Assembly (NCBI RefSeq): GCF_001693485.1
Contig: NZ_MAXC01000049.1
Coordinates: forward strand, 62,001-126,000
Reading direction: 5' to 3'
DNA from: Bradyrhizobium sp. LMTR 3
GTDB taxonomy: Bacteria > Pseudomonadota > Alphaproteobacteria > Rhizobiales > Xanthobacteraceae
DNA length: 64,000 nt
The position numbers and the translations under genes were made by a program. A model generated the notes under the pieces. It was not told where the DNA came from. It saw only the letters and a list, made by a program, of their open reading frames with translations, and searched no databases. Positions 17,467 through 25,130 of this stretch are shown in pieces. Positions within the stretch are counted from its first letter, which is position 1. Every line of letters begins with the position of its first letter.

Positions 17467-17495
17467 CGAAAACGGCCCCGGAAACCGGGGCCGTT
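17467..17495 (-). terminator. Terminator of the 45-residue gene
   Basis: Inverted repeat AACGGCCCCGG/CCGGGGCCGTT with an AAA loop. Read on the minus strand it is followed by TTCG, lying 74 bases after the stop of the small gene at 17569. Confidence 0.65.
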
Positions 17496-17568
17496 GACCG
17501 AAATGTAACCTATGGTTGCTGTGGGATTTCGCGAGGTACCGCGCAAAAAAGCCCTTACTGCAGAAGCG

Positions 17569-17706
17569 TCAGAGCCCGAAAGGGGGGAGATCGCCGTTGC
17601 GAACCGCAATACGGCTGCTCGCGATCAGCAGACGGTCGATGGAAGCCATCAGGCGGCCGAACAGGGTGGGGGAGGGCAGGACGCCGATGGATGCAGTCTT
17701 GGACAT
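17569..17706 (-). CDS. 45-residue DUF1127-like protein in the oxalate regulon
   Basis: A very short gene starting MSKTASIGVLPSPTLFGRLM and ending IAVRNGDLPPFGL. The LIASSRIAVRNGDLP-type C-terminus resembles the small Arg-rich DUF1127-like proteins of rhizobia, some of which modulate RNA or metabolism; the resemblance is by eye. A GGGGACATCC ribosome-binding stretch precedes the ATG and a terminator hairpin follows the stop. Operator D lies 59 bp upstream, so it is probably controlled with oxalate catabolism. No enzymatic domain or signal peptide is seen. The length and flanking signals argue for a real microprotein of unknown role. Confidence 0.7.
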   Translation of the reverse strand: MSKTASIGVLPSPTLFGRLMASIDRLLIASSRIAVRNGDLPPFGL

Positions 17707-17764
17707 GGATGTCCCCTTTCTGAAGTGGCGGAGGAGCTCCGCTTTCGTTATACGGGGAGACTTT

Positions 17765-17781
17765 ATGTATACCAGATACCA
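17765..17781. promoter_or_regulatory. GntR-type operator D (45-residue gene)
   Basis: ATGTATACCAGATACCA keeps the GTATACC core and the ATACCA half-site; the left half-site is degenerate. On the minus strand TTGCTG lies 1 base before it and TAAAGT follows at the spacing expected for a -10 box. Confidence 0.5.
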
Positions 17782-17861
17782 CCAGCAACGGCTTTGTTTG
17801 CATAGCAGCAATCGGACGTTTGCATTGCAGCAATGAGTCGCGGTGCTGGCACTCCAGAATG

Positions 17862-17886
17862 AAAAAGGCCGCCGGAAGCCGGCGGC
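17862..17886 (-). terminator. Orphan terminator next to the frc relic
   Basis: Stem GCCGCCGG/CCGGCGGC with a minus-strand TTTTT tail. It resembles the frc terminator at 27069-27094 and stands at the same place relative to the truncated frc 3' end. Confidence 0.6.
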
Positions 17887-17915
17887 TGTTGCATCCCAGA
17901 ATCCCAGACTGCTTG

Positions 17916-18040
17916 TCAGGCGGCCGGCTTCCGCGGCGGGATCGGGAGCGCGCCGAAATCGTGGATTTCGGCGACCTGGTGATCGCTGAAGCCGAGCACC
18001 TGGCGCAGGATCTCGTCGGTGTGCTCACCGAGCAGCAGCA
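17916..18040 (-). pseudogene. Truncated 3' end of a formyl-CoA transferase gene
   Basis: The minus strand encodes LLGEHTDEILRQVLGFSDHQ then VAEIHDFGAL and a Pro/Arg-rich tail ending at TGA. This matches the C-terminus of the intact Frc encoded at 27119-28396 almost residue for residue, differing in the last dozen residues. Homology stops near 18036, and the following DNA leads into an unrelated MFS gene. It is the tail of a second frc copy or of a rearranged one. Confidence 0.85.
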
Positions 18041-18098
18041 ACCGAGAGCCGCGAAACTCACAATTGATCCTGACCGTGCGGTTCGGCTTTAAGCATCC

Positions 18099-19310
18099 AT
18101 GACCCATGAACTCGAACGGTTCTCGCCGGGACCACCGTCTTCCGTAAACACGCCGTTGCTTGTCCTGGCTCGGGCATGCACGACCGCGGTATTTATGACT
18201 TATCCCGCGTGTCTGAGTTGGCTCATGGACGCTTGGCAAATGACAGCAACCCGGGCCGGTTTGGTTCAGGGGGCATTCACAGCTTCGTTTGCCGTCTCCT
18301 TACTCGTCGTCTCCTTTCTGTGTGACAGGTTCGGCGCAAAGAGCGTGTTCGCCTGGGCAGCTATTTCGTGCGCTGCGTCAGCTCTCTTCTTTGCTACGTT
18401 CGCACGATCCTTCGAGAGTGCACTTGCATGCATGGCGCTTCTGGGGCTGGCGCAGGGTGCTACCTACACGCCTGCCATCATGCTTGTTTCGACCAACGCG
18501 CCACCAGATCGCAAGGCTTCGGCCGTCGGGTGGGTCCTCGCAGGCATGTCGGCCGGCTATGTGCTGTCCATAGTTCTTGCGAACGCGATGCTCGCGACCG
18601 CAGACTACCGACTGGCCTTTGCCGTAACGGCTGGCGTCGCGGTTGTAGGCTCGGCGCTCAGCATCGCCGCCACCTGGAATGCACGCGATCAGGTCGTGCA
18701 AATTGACCTGGGCCAGACGTCGTCTGATAGTCCTTGGAAGCGTCAGGCCCGGCTACTTACACTCGGATATATTGGACATACGTGGGAGCTGTTCGGAGCG
18801 TGGGCATGGATCCCTGCGTTTCTGACCGCGTCGTTGCTATCACAAGGTCGATTGACCGGCGTGGAGATTGGCATTTGGATAGCGGTCACGCTCCACGTTT
18901 CGGGCTTCTTTGGCTCCTTCCTGTCTGGATACGCAGCCGATCGCTTCGGCGCAAAGCCGGTCCTGGTGGGCTTCGCATTGGTGGGCGCCGCGTGTTCCCT
19001 CGTCATAGGCTGGCTGAATGAGCTAAATGTCGCGCTACTGCTTGCGTTGGTCTGGATCTACGGCTTTGCCATCATTGGCGACTCGTCGGTGCTTTCGTCC
19101 GCCATGACTGACGCAGTACCGGCGTCGCAACTGGGCCGGGCACTTGGCCTGCGATCAATCTTGGGCGTTGGGGCGGGTTCCGTGTCGCCCATTGCGTTCG
19201 GCATGGCGCTCGACATGACACCCGCTTCTGTATCGTGGGGGCTGGCTTTTGGCATTTTAGCCTTCGGCGGGGCGCTGGCTTTCGCCTGCGCTATTGCATT
19301 GCGGAGATGA
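18099..19310 (+). CDS. MFS transporter between frc relics
   Basis: A 403-residue protein with about 12 membrane segments and the MFS loop LCDRFGAKSVFAWAA after segment 2, repeated as YAADRFGAKPVLVGFA in the second half. It lacks OFA features and is closer to the general sugar-phosphate or aromatic-acid type; the substrate is unknown. The start ATG has no strong ribosome-binding site. GC content is visibly lower than in the oxalate genes. It is flanked on the left by a truncated frc 3' end and on the right by a deleted copy of the frc terminator region, so it looks like inserted DNA. Confidence 0.8.
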   Translation: MTHELERFSPGPPSSVNTPLLVLARACTTAVFMTYPACLSWLMDAWQMTATRAGLVQGAFTASFAVSLLVVSFLCDRFGAKSVFAWAAISCAASALFFATFARSFESALACMALLGLAQGATYTPAIMLVSTNAPPDRKASAVGWVLAGMSAGYVLSIVLANAMLATADYRLAFAVTAGVAVVGSALSIAATWNARDQVVQIDLGQTSSDSPWKRQARLLTLGYIGHTWELFGAWAWIPAFLTASLLSQGRLTGVEIGIWIAVTLHVSGFFGSFLSGYAADRFGAKPVLVGFALVGAACSLVIGWLNELNVALLLALVWIYGFAIIGDSSVLSSAMTDAVPASQLGRALGLRSILGVGAGSVSPIAFGMALDMTPASVSWGLAFGILAFGGALAFACAIALRR

Positions 19311-19332
19311 CGCCTAGGCCGCCTTGCCGATG

Positions 19333-19407
19333 CCGATTCAACCTGACTTCCTCTCGCCCAAACAAAAAGGCCGCCGAAAGGATCTCCATCGCCTCGAACT
19401 TGGTCTT
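19333..19407 (-). pseudogene. Chimeric relic of the frc 3' region
   Basis: Bases 19333-19379 match 27039-27085 (spacer and first half of the frc terminator) with two or three differences. The next 28 bases, 19380-19407, match 27418-27445 inside frc exactly. The relic is therefore a copy of the frc 3' end that lost about 332 bp. It cannot be expressed as protein. Confidence 0.85.
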
Positions 19408-19600
19408 CTTGCCTGTTGTGCGTAACGGGGAGGAGGTACGAGCCACACCCGAACGGGTGTAACTGATATCGTGTCTATCGCCCGAACGTTTGCGATCCGA
19501 ATTGACGACTCGGCTTTTGGCTTGCCGAGGTGACATTCTCTCTTGAGTGAGGGAGGCGTCCGTCCGGTCGGCGCGAGGCAATTTCGGTAGGGCAACAGTC

Positions 19601-20842
19601 ATGGATCATCGGAGTGTACCGGACCCCGTTCACCGCGTTCCCCTCGACCGCAAGGATCTGTTCGGGCACGATCTGCCAGGCTCGTTGTGGCATTCCGTGG
19701 ATTCATGGTCACGCTTCCCGACCCACACGGGAGATAACAGCGCCGGCAATGGCGGCAGAGGTTATTTTGCCGGGAGCCTGATCAATAGCAGCTACGCTGG
19801 TTTCGAGCCGCTCAACGTCGCGTGGCCGGGCGTCCATGCGACAGCCCTCGCTCATCAGACGAACATCGCGTATTTTGATCAGTCCGCAACCCAGATCGCG
19901 GGAGTTGGCGGTGATGGCGGCAATTGGAATGCCGCATTGGGCGGAGGCGTCGCCGCGTTCGGGTCTGTCGGCATCGGCGCGATCGCCACCGGTGGCAACA
20001 GCGCCGGCAATGGTGGCGATGGCTACTTCTTTGGAGCAATGGTGCACGCTCCCGTCGCGGTCTATGCCCCGATCAACATTGCGGTGGCGGGATATAATTC
20101 CAGCGCTCACGCTGATCAGACAAACAATGTGGTGGTCGATCAATCCGCGTTTCAGATGGCCGGCGTTGGGGGTGATGGCGGGAACGGCAATGCCGCGATC
20201 GGTGGAGGTCTGTCGGTCTCCGAAACTGGCTACGGGCCCCACCAGCCGATCGGCTGGTCGGGCCCTGCCCACGGCGGGATGGGCTCCAATGTGATCGCGA
20301 GCGGGGATAACCACGCAGGCAATGGCGGGGACGGATACTTCTATGGGGGCATCGTTCACGCGTCGTTTGCGTTGTACTACCCGATCAACATCGCGGTGGC
20401 GGGATACAATTCCACTGCCAACGCCGAACAGACAAACAACGTGGTGTTCGATCAATCCACGTTTCAGATGGCCGGTGTTGGGGGCGATGGCGGCAACGGC
20501 AATCACGCGATTGGCGGAACTGCGGACATCTTCTCTTCGATCTTCGACTTGATCGGCTCTGACGTTATCGCGACCGGCAACAACGGCGCCGGCAATGGCG
20601 GCAACGGCCATTTCTCGGGAAGCATGATCGACATCGACGTGGCGATCTACGTGCCGATCAACATTGCAGTCGCCGGCTACAACTCAACAGCCGAGGCTCA
20701 TCAGAGCAACAATGTCGTGTTCGATCAGAGCACGATCCAGATTGCCGGAATCGGCGGTGACGGCGGCCACGGCAACGCTGCGCTTGGCGGCGATTTCGCC
20801 ATGCAACTGTTGTCGGACCTTCACTTGCTGGATCACGCCTAG
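19601..20842 (+). CDS. Glycine-rich four-repeat protein, candidate type I secretion substrate
   Basis: A 413-residue protein with no Sec signal peptide and no recognised family. After an N-terminal region of about 42 residues it has four repeats at about 43-116, 130-203, 233-307 and 325-398. Each has an AGNGGxGyf block, a YxPiNiAvaGyNs block, a QtNNvvfDQS block and an AGvGGDGGnGN block. Repeats 2-4 are near identical over the middle. The Gly/Asn/Asp blocks recall but do not match the Ca2+-binding GGxGxDxUx of RTX proteins. Position just before an exporter ATPase and adaptor suggests secretion by that system. An extended beta-solenoid or amyloid-like fold is a guess. Start: ATG at 19601 after GGTAGGG. 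Confidence 0.75.
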   Translation: MDHRSVPDPVHRVPLDRKDLFGHDLPGSLWHSVDSWSRFPTHTGDNSAGNGGRGYFAGSLINSSYAGFEPLNVAWPGVHATALAHQTNIAYFDQSATQIAGVGGDGGNWNAALGGGVAAFGSVGIGAIATGGNSAGNGGDGYFFGAMVHAPVAVYAPINIAVAGYNSSAHADQTNNVVVDQSAFQMAGVGGDGGNGNAAIGGGLSVSETGYGPHQPIGWSGPAHGGMGSNVIASGDNHAGNGGDGYFYGGIVHASFALYYPINIAVAGYNSTANAEQTNNVVFDQSTFQMAGVGGDGGNGNHAIGGTADIFSSIFDLIGSDVIATGNNGAGNGGNGHFSGSMIDIDVAIYVPINIAVAGYNSTAEAHQSNNVVFDQSTIQIAGIGGDGGHGNAALGGDFAMQLLSDLHLLDHA

Positions 20843-20850
20843 AGCCTCGC

Positions 20851-20870
20851 CGTTTCGATCTATCGAAACG
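20851..20870 (+). terminator. Hairpin after the repeat-protein gene
   Basis: CGTTTCGAT and ATCGAAACG are perfectly complementary with a 2-base spacer, 9 bases after the stop. There is no T tract, so it may be a stabilising stem or attenuator between the two glycine-rich genes. Confidence 0.45.
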
Positions 20871-20940
20871 AAGCGCTGGATTTCTATTTGACGCGTTTTC
20901 CTTCACGCGAACCGCTATCCACTTCGTTTGAAAACGCTCG
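20871..20940. repeat. Rhizobial intergenic repeat with GCGTTTTC/GAAAACGC arms
   Basis: The stretch holds GCGTTTTC at 20893-20900 and its complement GAAAACGC at 20930-20937 around CTTCACGCGAACCG. This element type recurs between genes in rhizobial genomes. No coding frame is seen here. Confidence 0.55.
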
Positions 20941-21111
20941 GGCGGCATTGGAGCTCACGGGGGCTCGGCAACGAGCGGTAGCACTTCGGGCGTACAGGGT
21001 TCGAAAAGGGTGGCATCAGCTTTGACGGCTAGCCAATCCGGCATCGAAATCCAAAACTCGTGCTGTCCACATTGGGACACACAGTGTGCAAACCAGCCCA
21101 GGGAGACTGAC

Positions 21112-21627
21112 ATGGCAAAGGCAAAGGCATTGTTTCCTTCCGACACGATCGCGTTGAAGGTTTCGACCGGCGGCAACAGCGCAGGAAACGGCGGAGACGG
21201 CGTCAATACCGGTGATATCAGCAGCAAGCCCAGTATCGAGTTCAACCCGTACAACAAGGCTGACGGCGCCGACGTGTACGTCAAGACCGGCGATCAGGTT
21301 CATCAGAAGGCCTACTGGGACGCCGGGGGCGCGAATGCGAAGGCGGAGAAGCATTCGAAAGCAGAGGGCGGCAAAGCCGTATCGAATGGCGACCAGGAAT
21401 CGGACAGCGGTCACAATAAGTCCGACGTGGATGCCAACACTTCGGCCTACCAGAAAAACTACCTCTCTGCGGACATGAGTCAGAACGTGTGGGCCGGCAT
21501 TGGCGGCGACGGCGGAAACGGCAACAAGGCGGAAGGCGGGGACGTTGACATCAAGATAGTGAACGACTCGCTCAACAGCCACGAAACCTACTATATCGAC
21601 GATTCAGGCATGTTGGCGCACGGCTGA
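21112..21627 (+). CDS. Single-repeat glycine-rich protein, candidate secretion substrate
   Basis: A 171-residue acidic, Asn/Lys/Gly-rich protein starting MAKAKALFPSDTIALKVS. It carries one copy of the flanking motifs of the larger neighbour: GGNSAGNGGDG at about residues 20-30 and IGGDGGNGNKAEGGD at about 130-144. The 100 residues between are different (NPYNKADGADVYVKTGDQVH, SQNVWAG). No signal peptide or family is recognised. GGGAGACTGAC precedes the ATG. It lies between the four-repeat protein and the exporter ATPase, all on one strand, which supports export by the same system or a chaperone-like or nucleating role for the larger protein. Confidence 0.75.
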   Translation: MAKAKALFPSDTIALKVSTGGNSAGNGGDGVNTGDISSKPSIEFNPYNKADGADVYVKTGDQVHQKAYWDAGGANAKAEKHSKAEGGKAVSNGDQESDSGHNKSDVDANTSAYQKNYLSADMSQNVWAGIGGDGGNGNKAEGGDVDIKIVNDSLNSHETYYIDDSGMLAHG

Positions 21628-21745
21628 TCGGCGACTCTGGAGGGGCAGAGAACCGGCGGCGGGGGCTGCCGGTTCTCACTTCGCTGCAAAGTCGGCGAAC
21701 AATGGGACGGGAAGCGTCGGACTTCAGAACACTGGCGGGAACGCA

Positions 21746-23539
21746 ATGCTGACGCCACCGCTACGGCTGCAAACAATGTCACCAGCGCGGACGCCGTTGA
21801 AAGCGGCCTTGCGGGCCTGCGCAGGGTCGCTCGGGCTCGTTTTCGCATATAGCTGCAGCTACAATCTCCTTCTCCTCGCGCCTTCGATCTATCTGCTTCA
21901 GATCTATGATCGCGTCCTGTCGAGTCGCAGCGGCGCTACGCTCCTGATGCTGACGTTGATCGTTGCGTTTACCGTCGTGGTTGGCGGCGTGCTTGACGCA
22001 CTGCGCCGCGCTGCATTGGGCCGGATGGGCGAGTGGCTTGAAGAAGAACTCCACCCGGCAGCGCTCTCCGCGTGCTTCAAATACGCCTATGAGGCCGATC
22101 GGGCGCGGGCATCGGAAGCCTATCGCGATCTTGCGACCTTGCGTCAGTTCGCGCAGTCTGGAGCATGCTCTACGCTGTTTGACGCGCTCTGGACGCCGCT
22201 TTTCCTCGGCGTTCTCTTCCTCGTGCATCCCTTGCTGGGCGTAGTCGGCACACTCAGCGCATTGTTCCTGCTTGCTCTAGGGCTTGCCGGAGACCGTCTC
22301 ACGCAAGGCCCGCTGGTGCGATCGGCTGCTGCGCTGACGAGGAGCCAGGGATGGTTCGGCATGGCCGTCGGAAACCTCCACGTGATCAGAGCCATGGGAA
22401 TGCTCGACGGCGCCACACGCCTGATCCGTCAGGCTGCGCAGGATGCTCGGAGCGAGCAAGAGGTGGCTCAGCGCCGCCACGAAACCATCATGCTGATCTC
22501 CAAACCCGTGCGGGCGCTGACGCAGGTCGTGATCATGGGCGCTGCCGCCTGGCTCGTTCTCGAGCAGGACAGAAATCCCGCCATCATCTTTGCCGCGAGT
22601 ATGCTGTTCGGACGCGCGCTCCCGCCCATTGAAGGGGCGATTGCGGGCTGGAGGGCGTTCGCGATGGCTCTCGCCGCCTACCACCGGCTCAACGACATCA
22701 TGTCCGCAGTCGCCCCGGCTGCGAGCGTCAGGACTCTCCCGGACAGGCCGAAGGGCGACCTCACCGTCAACAATGTCGGCGCCGCCCTGCCGGGATCGAA
22801 CCATCTGTTCGTGAAGGGCGTGTCGTTTCGTCTCGCGCCAGGTGAATGTCTTGGCATCATCGGTCCATCGGGCTCCGGCAAATCCACGCTCGGCAAGCTC
22901 ATCGCTGGAATTTCGGCTCCAACGGCAGGTTCGGTGCTGCTCGATGGCATCGACATTTCAGCCGTGCGCGATTTGGGCGGCGGCCGGCGGCTTGGATATC
23001 TGCCGCAGGATATCGATCTCTTCGGAGAAACCGTAAAGGACATCATTGCGCGGCTGGACGACGCCGATTTGCAAAAGGTCATTGAAGCAGCAAAGCTGGC
23101 CGGCATTCACGAGACGCTCATCCGGCTGCCGCAGTCGTACGACACGATCGTCGTTGGCGGAGGCGCCAATCTGCCGCGCGGGTTTCGCCAGCGCCTCGGC
23201 CTTGCACGGGCATATTTCGGCGATCCGCACCTCGTGGTCCTCGACGAGCCTAACTCCAGCCTTGACGCGCTCGGCGAGCGCATGCTGTTCGACGCTATTG
23301 AATGGATGAAGGCCGCCAACACGACTGTCATCATCATCACCCACCGGATCGGCATCCTCGGCGCAACGGACAAGATTGCCATCATGCAGGACGGTGCTGT
23401 CAGCGCATTCGGCGACAGCAGGGAAATTTTCGAGAGGTGCCTGGCCCGTCCCCAGGTCGCCACACAACCCGTGCCGGGTCGTTCCGATCAGAAGTACGAA
23501 GGCGGCGTCGGCGCCTGGCCGCAGCCGAGCTTGCCATGA
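21746..23539 (+). CDS. PrtD-type type I secretion ATPase/permease
   Basis: A 597-residue ABC exporter subunit. The N-terminal membrane domain (about residues 30-330) carries the family phrase YLLQIYDRVLSSRS. The nucleotide-binding domain has Walker A GPSGSGKST at 373-381, the Q-loop in LGYLPQDIDLF, Walker B LVVLDEP from about 496, and an H-loop in IIITHR. The ABC signature, normally LSGGQ, reads LPRGF at 476-480 and is followed by RQRLGLARA, so the usual Ser and second Gly are lost. It would pump the glycine-rich proteins across the inner membrane. It overlaps the adaptor gene by 4 bases (ATGA). Confidence 0.88.
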   Translation: MLTPPLRLQTMSPARTPLKAALRACAGSLGLVFAYSCSYNLLLLAPSIYLLQIYDRVLSSRSGATLLMLTLIVAFTVVVGGVLDALRRAALGRMGEWLEEELHPAALSACFKYAYEADRARASEAYRDLATLRQFAQSGACSTLFDALWTPLFLGVLFLVHPLLGVVGTLSALFLLALGLAGDRLTQGPLVRSAAALTRSQGWFGMAVGNLHVIRAMGMLDGATRLIRQAAQDARSEQEVAQRRHETIMLISKPVRALTQVVIMGAAAWLVLEQDRNPAIIFAASMLFGRALPPIEGAIAGWRAFAMALAAYHRLNDIMSAVAPAASVRTLPDRPKGDLTVNNVGAALPGSNHLFVKGVSFRLAPGECLGIIGPSGSGKSTLGKLIAGISAPTAGSVLLDGIDISAVRDLGGGRRLGYLPQDIDLFGETVKDIIARLDDADLQKVIEAAKLAGIHETLIRLPQSYDTIVVGGGANLPRGFRQRLGLARAYFGDPHLVVLDEPNSSLDALGERMLFDAIEWMKAANTTVIIITHRIGILGATDKIAIMQDGAVSAFGDSREIFERCLARPQVATQPVPGRSDQKYEGGVGAWPQPSLP

Positions 23540-25098
23540 TCCGCGGCAAACGTCCTCACCATCGCTTTGCCCGAGGGGAATGGGATCTCATGAGAATTTC
23601 ATTCGCTCACCTCTACATCCGGGCGGTTCAACGGTGGTTGAGATCGGCGGCGCCAGCGTTCTGCGACCGGCTTCGCGGTGTCACCTCGATCCGTATCAGG
23701 CATTTCCTGGGTCTCCGGGCCCGAAGAGGGTGGCATCGTCTGAAAACGGCAATCGCTCACGCCGAGATCTGGCAGGTCCCGCGGTGGTTGAGATCGGCGC
23801 CGCCGGCGCTCCGTGACCGGCTTCGCGGTATCACCTGGACAGGAAACGTGCTGGCTTTCGGCTTTGTCGTTGGTCTCGGTACCTGGTCAACCTATGCCCC
23901 CCTCGAGAGCGCCGCGATTGCTGTCGGCACCGTCGAATCCGAGTCGAGCCGCAAGACCATTCAGCACCTCGAAGGTGGCATCATCAGGGAAATTCTGGTC
24001 GCGGACGGCGACGTTGTCCGCGCCGGACAGACGCTGCTCTCGCTGGAAGACACCAAGGCTCGCGCCGAAGCCCAGAGTCTGCAAGGCCAGTTGTGGGAGG
24101 CGGTGGCACGAGAGGCGCGGCTGCGGGCCGAACAGCACGGCGATTGGCGGGTGTCGTTCCCGCCCAGGTTGGAGACGGCGCAGAATACCAGTTCGTCGGT
24201 CGCGGATATCCTTGCTGGCCAGCAAGCCATCTTCGAGACGCGCCGGCAGGTCTTTCAATCGCAAGTCGCCGTGAACCGGGAAAAAAGGTCGCAGGTGGAA
24301 AAGGAGATCGAGGGCCTCAGGGCGCAGGAAAGCGCGGCGTCGAGGCGCATCGAAATCGTGCGCGAAGAAGCGGTAACCGTCGCCATGCTCGTCAACAAGG
24401 GACTTGAGCGGCGACCGAGGCTTCTGAACCTCGAGCGGGAAGTTGCCGACATCGAGGGACGGCGGGGTGAGATTGTTGCGCAGATATCGCGCGCCGAGCA
24501 GGTCATCAACGAATCGCAGGCAGTTCTGCTCAAGATGGAGAATGACCGTCATAACGAGATAGCGCAGTCGCTGCGCGACGTGCAAAATCAGATTTTTCAG
24601 CTACGCGAGCGACTGCAGGCGGCCAACGACCAGCTCTCGCGTACAGCAGTCAAGGCGCCCGAGGACGGCGTTATAACCGACCTGAAGATCCATACGCCAG
24701 GGGGCGTGATCGGCGCCGGCGCACCTCTCATGGATCTGGTTCCTCGGCAGGATCGACTCATCGTGATTGCGCGTGTCAGGCCCGAGGACATCGATGTGGT
24801 CCGTCCCGGACTGAGCGCCGACGTGAATCTTCTGCCCTACAATCAGCGCCGCGTACCGCGGCTCCATGGGACTGTGACGCACGTTTCTGCCGACCGTCTG
24901 GTCGACAAGCGTACCGATCAGCCCTACTACGCAACGAAGATTCGAGTGCAGGATCCGGCAAGCACCGGGATCGATGGCGTCCAGATTGTTCCGGGAATGC
25001 CGGCCCAGGTATTCATCAAGACGGGCCGCGGCACCGTGGCGCTCTACGCTCTCCGGCCCCTGCTCGACAGCTTCCACGGTGCGTTCCGCGAGGATTGA
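23536..25098 (+). CDS. HlyD-family type I secretion periplasmic adaptor
   Basis: A 520-residue adaptor that links the exporter to an outer-membrane channel. It has an N-terminal cytoplasmic extension of about 100 residues, a membrane helix at about 103-120 (VLAFGFVVGLGTWSTYAPLE), the biotinyl-lipoyl half-motif HLEGGIIREILVADGDVV, a long coiled coil at about 200-370, the second half-motif with VKAPEDGVITDLKIHTPGGV, and a beta-barrel C-terminus. The extension contains an imperfect duplication: residues 31-50 and 81-100 are nearly alike. The start overlaps the ATPase stop as ATGA; a later ATG at 23590 also has a good site. No TolC-like gene is in the window. Confidence 0.88.
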   Translation: MIRGKRPHHRFARGEWDLMRISFAHLYIRAVQRWLRSAAPAFCDRLRGVTSIRIRHFLGLRARRGWHRLKTAIAHAEIWQVPRWLRSAPPALRDRLRGITWTGNVLAFGFVVGLGTWSTYAPLESAAIAVGTVESESSRKTIQHLEGGIIREILVADGDVVRAGQTLLSLEDTKARAEAQSLQGQLWEAVAREARLRAEQHGDWRVSFPPRLETAQNTSSSVADILAGQQAIFETRRQVFQSQVAVNREKRSQVEKEIEGLRAQESAASRRIEIVREEAVTVAMLVNKGLERRPRLLNLEREVADIEGRRGEIVAQISRAEQVINESQAVLLKMENDRHNEIAQSLRDVQNQIFQLRERLQAANDQLSRTAVKAPEDGVITDLKIHTPGGVIGAGAPLMDLVPRQDRLIVIARVRPEDIDVVRPGLSADVNLLPYNQRRVPRLHGTVTHVSADRLVDKRTDQPYYATKIRVQDPASTGIDGVQIVPGMPAQVFIKTGRGTVALYALRPLLDSFHGAFRED

Positions 25099-25130
25099 GC
25101 TGCGATCAGAACGGCGAGCTCTGGCAGCTC

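Noticed and set aside
17256..17609. 117-residue minus-strand frame near operator C
   Set aside because: Crosses the operator and a terminator hairpin, has an Arg-rich random look and no ribosome-binding site.
19601..20842. CRISPR-like or minisatellite array
   Set aside because: The periodic DNA similarity comes from protein repeats of about 280-300 bp in an intact reading frame; there are no short constant repeats with unique spacers.
19601..21627. Canonical RTX calcium-binding repeats
   Set aside because: GGDGGNGN blocks are not in tandem nonapeptides of the GGxGxDxUx form, so the RTX label was not applied.
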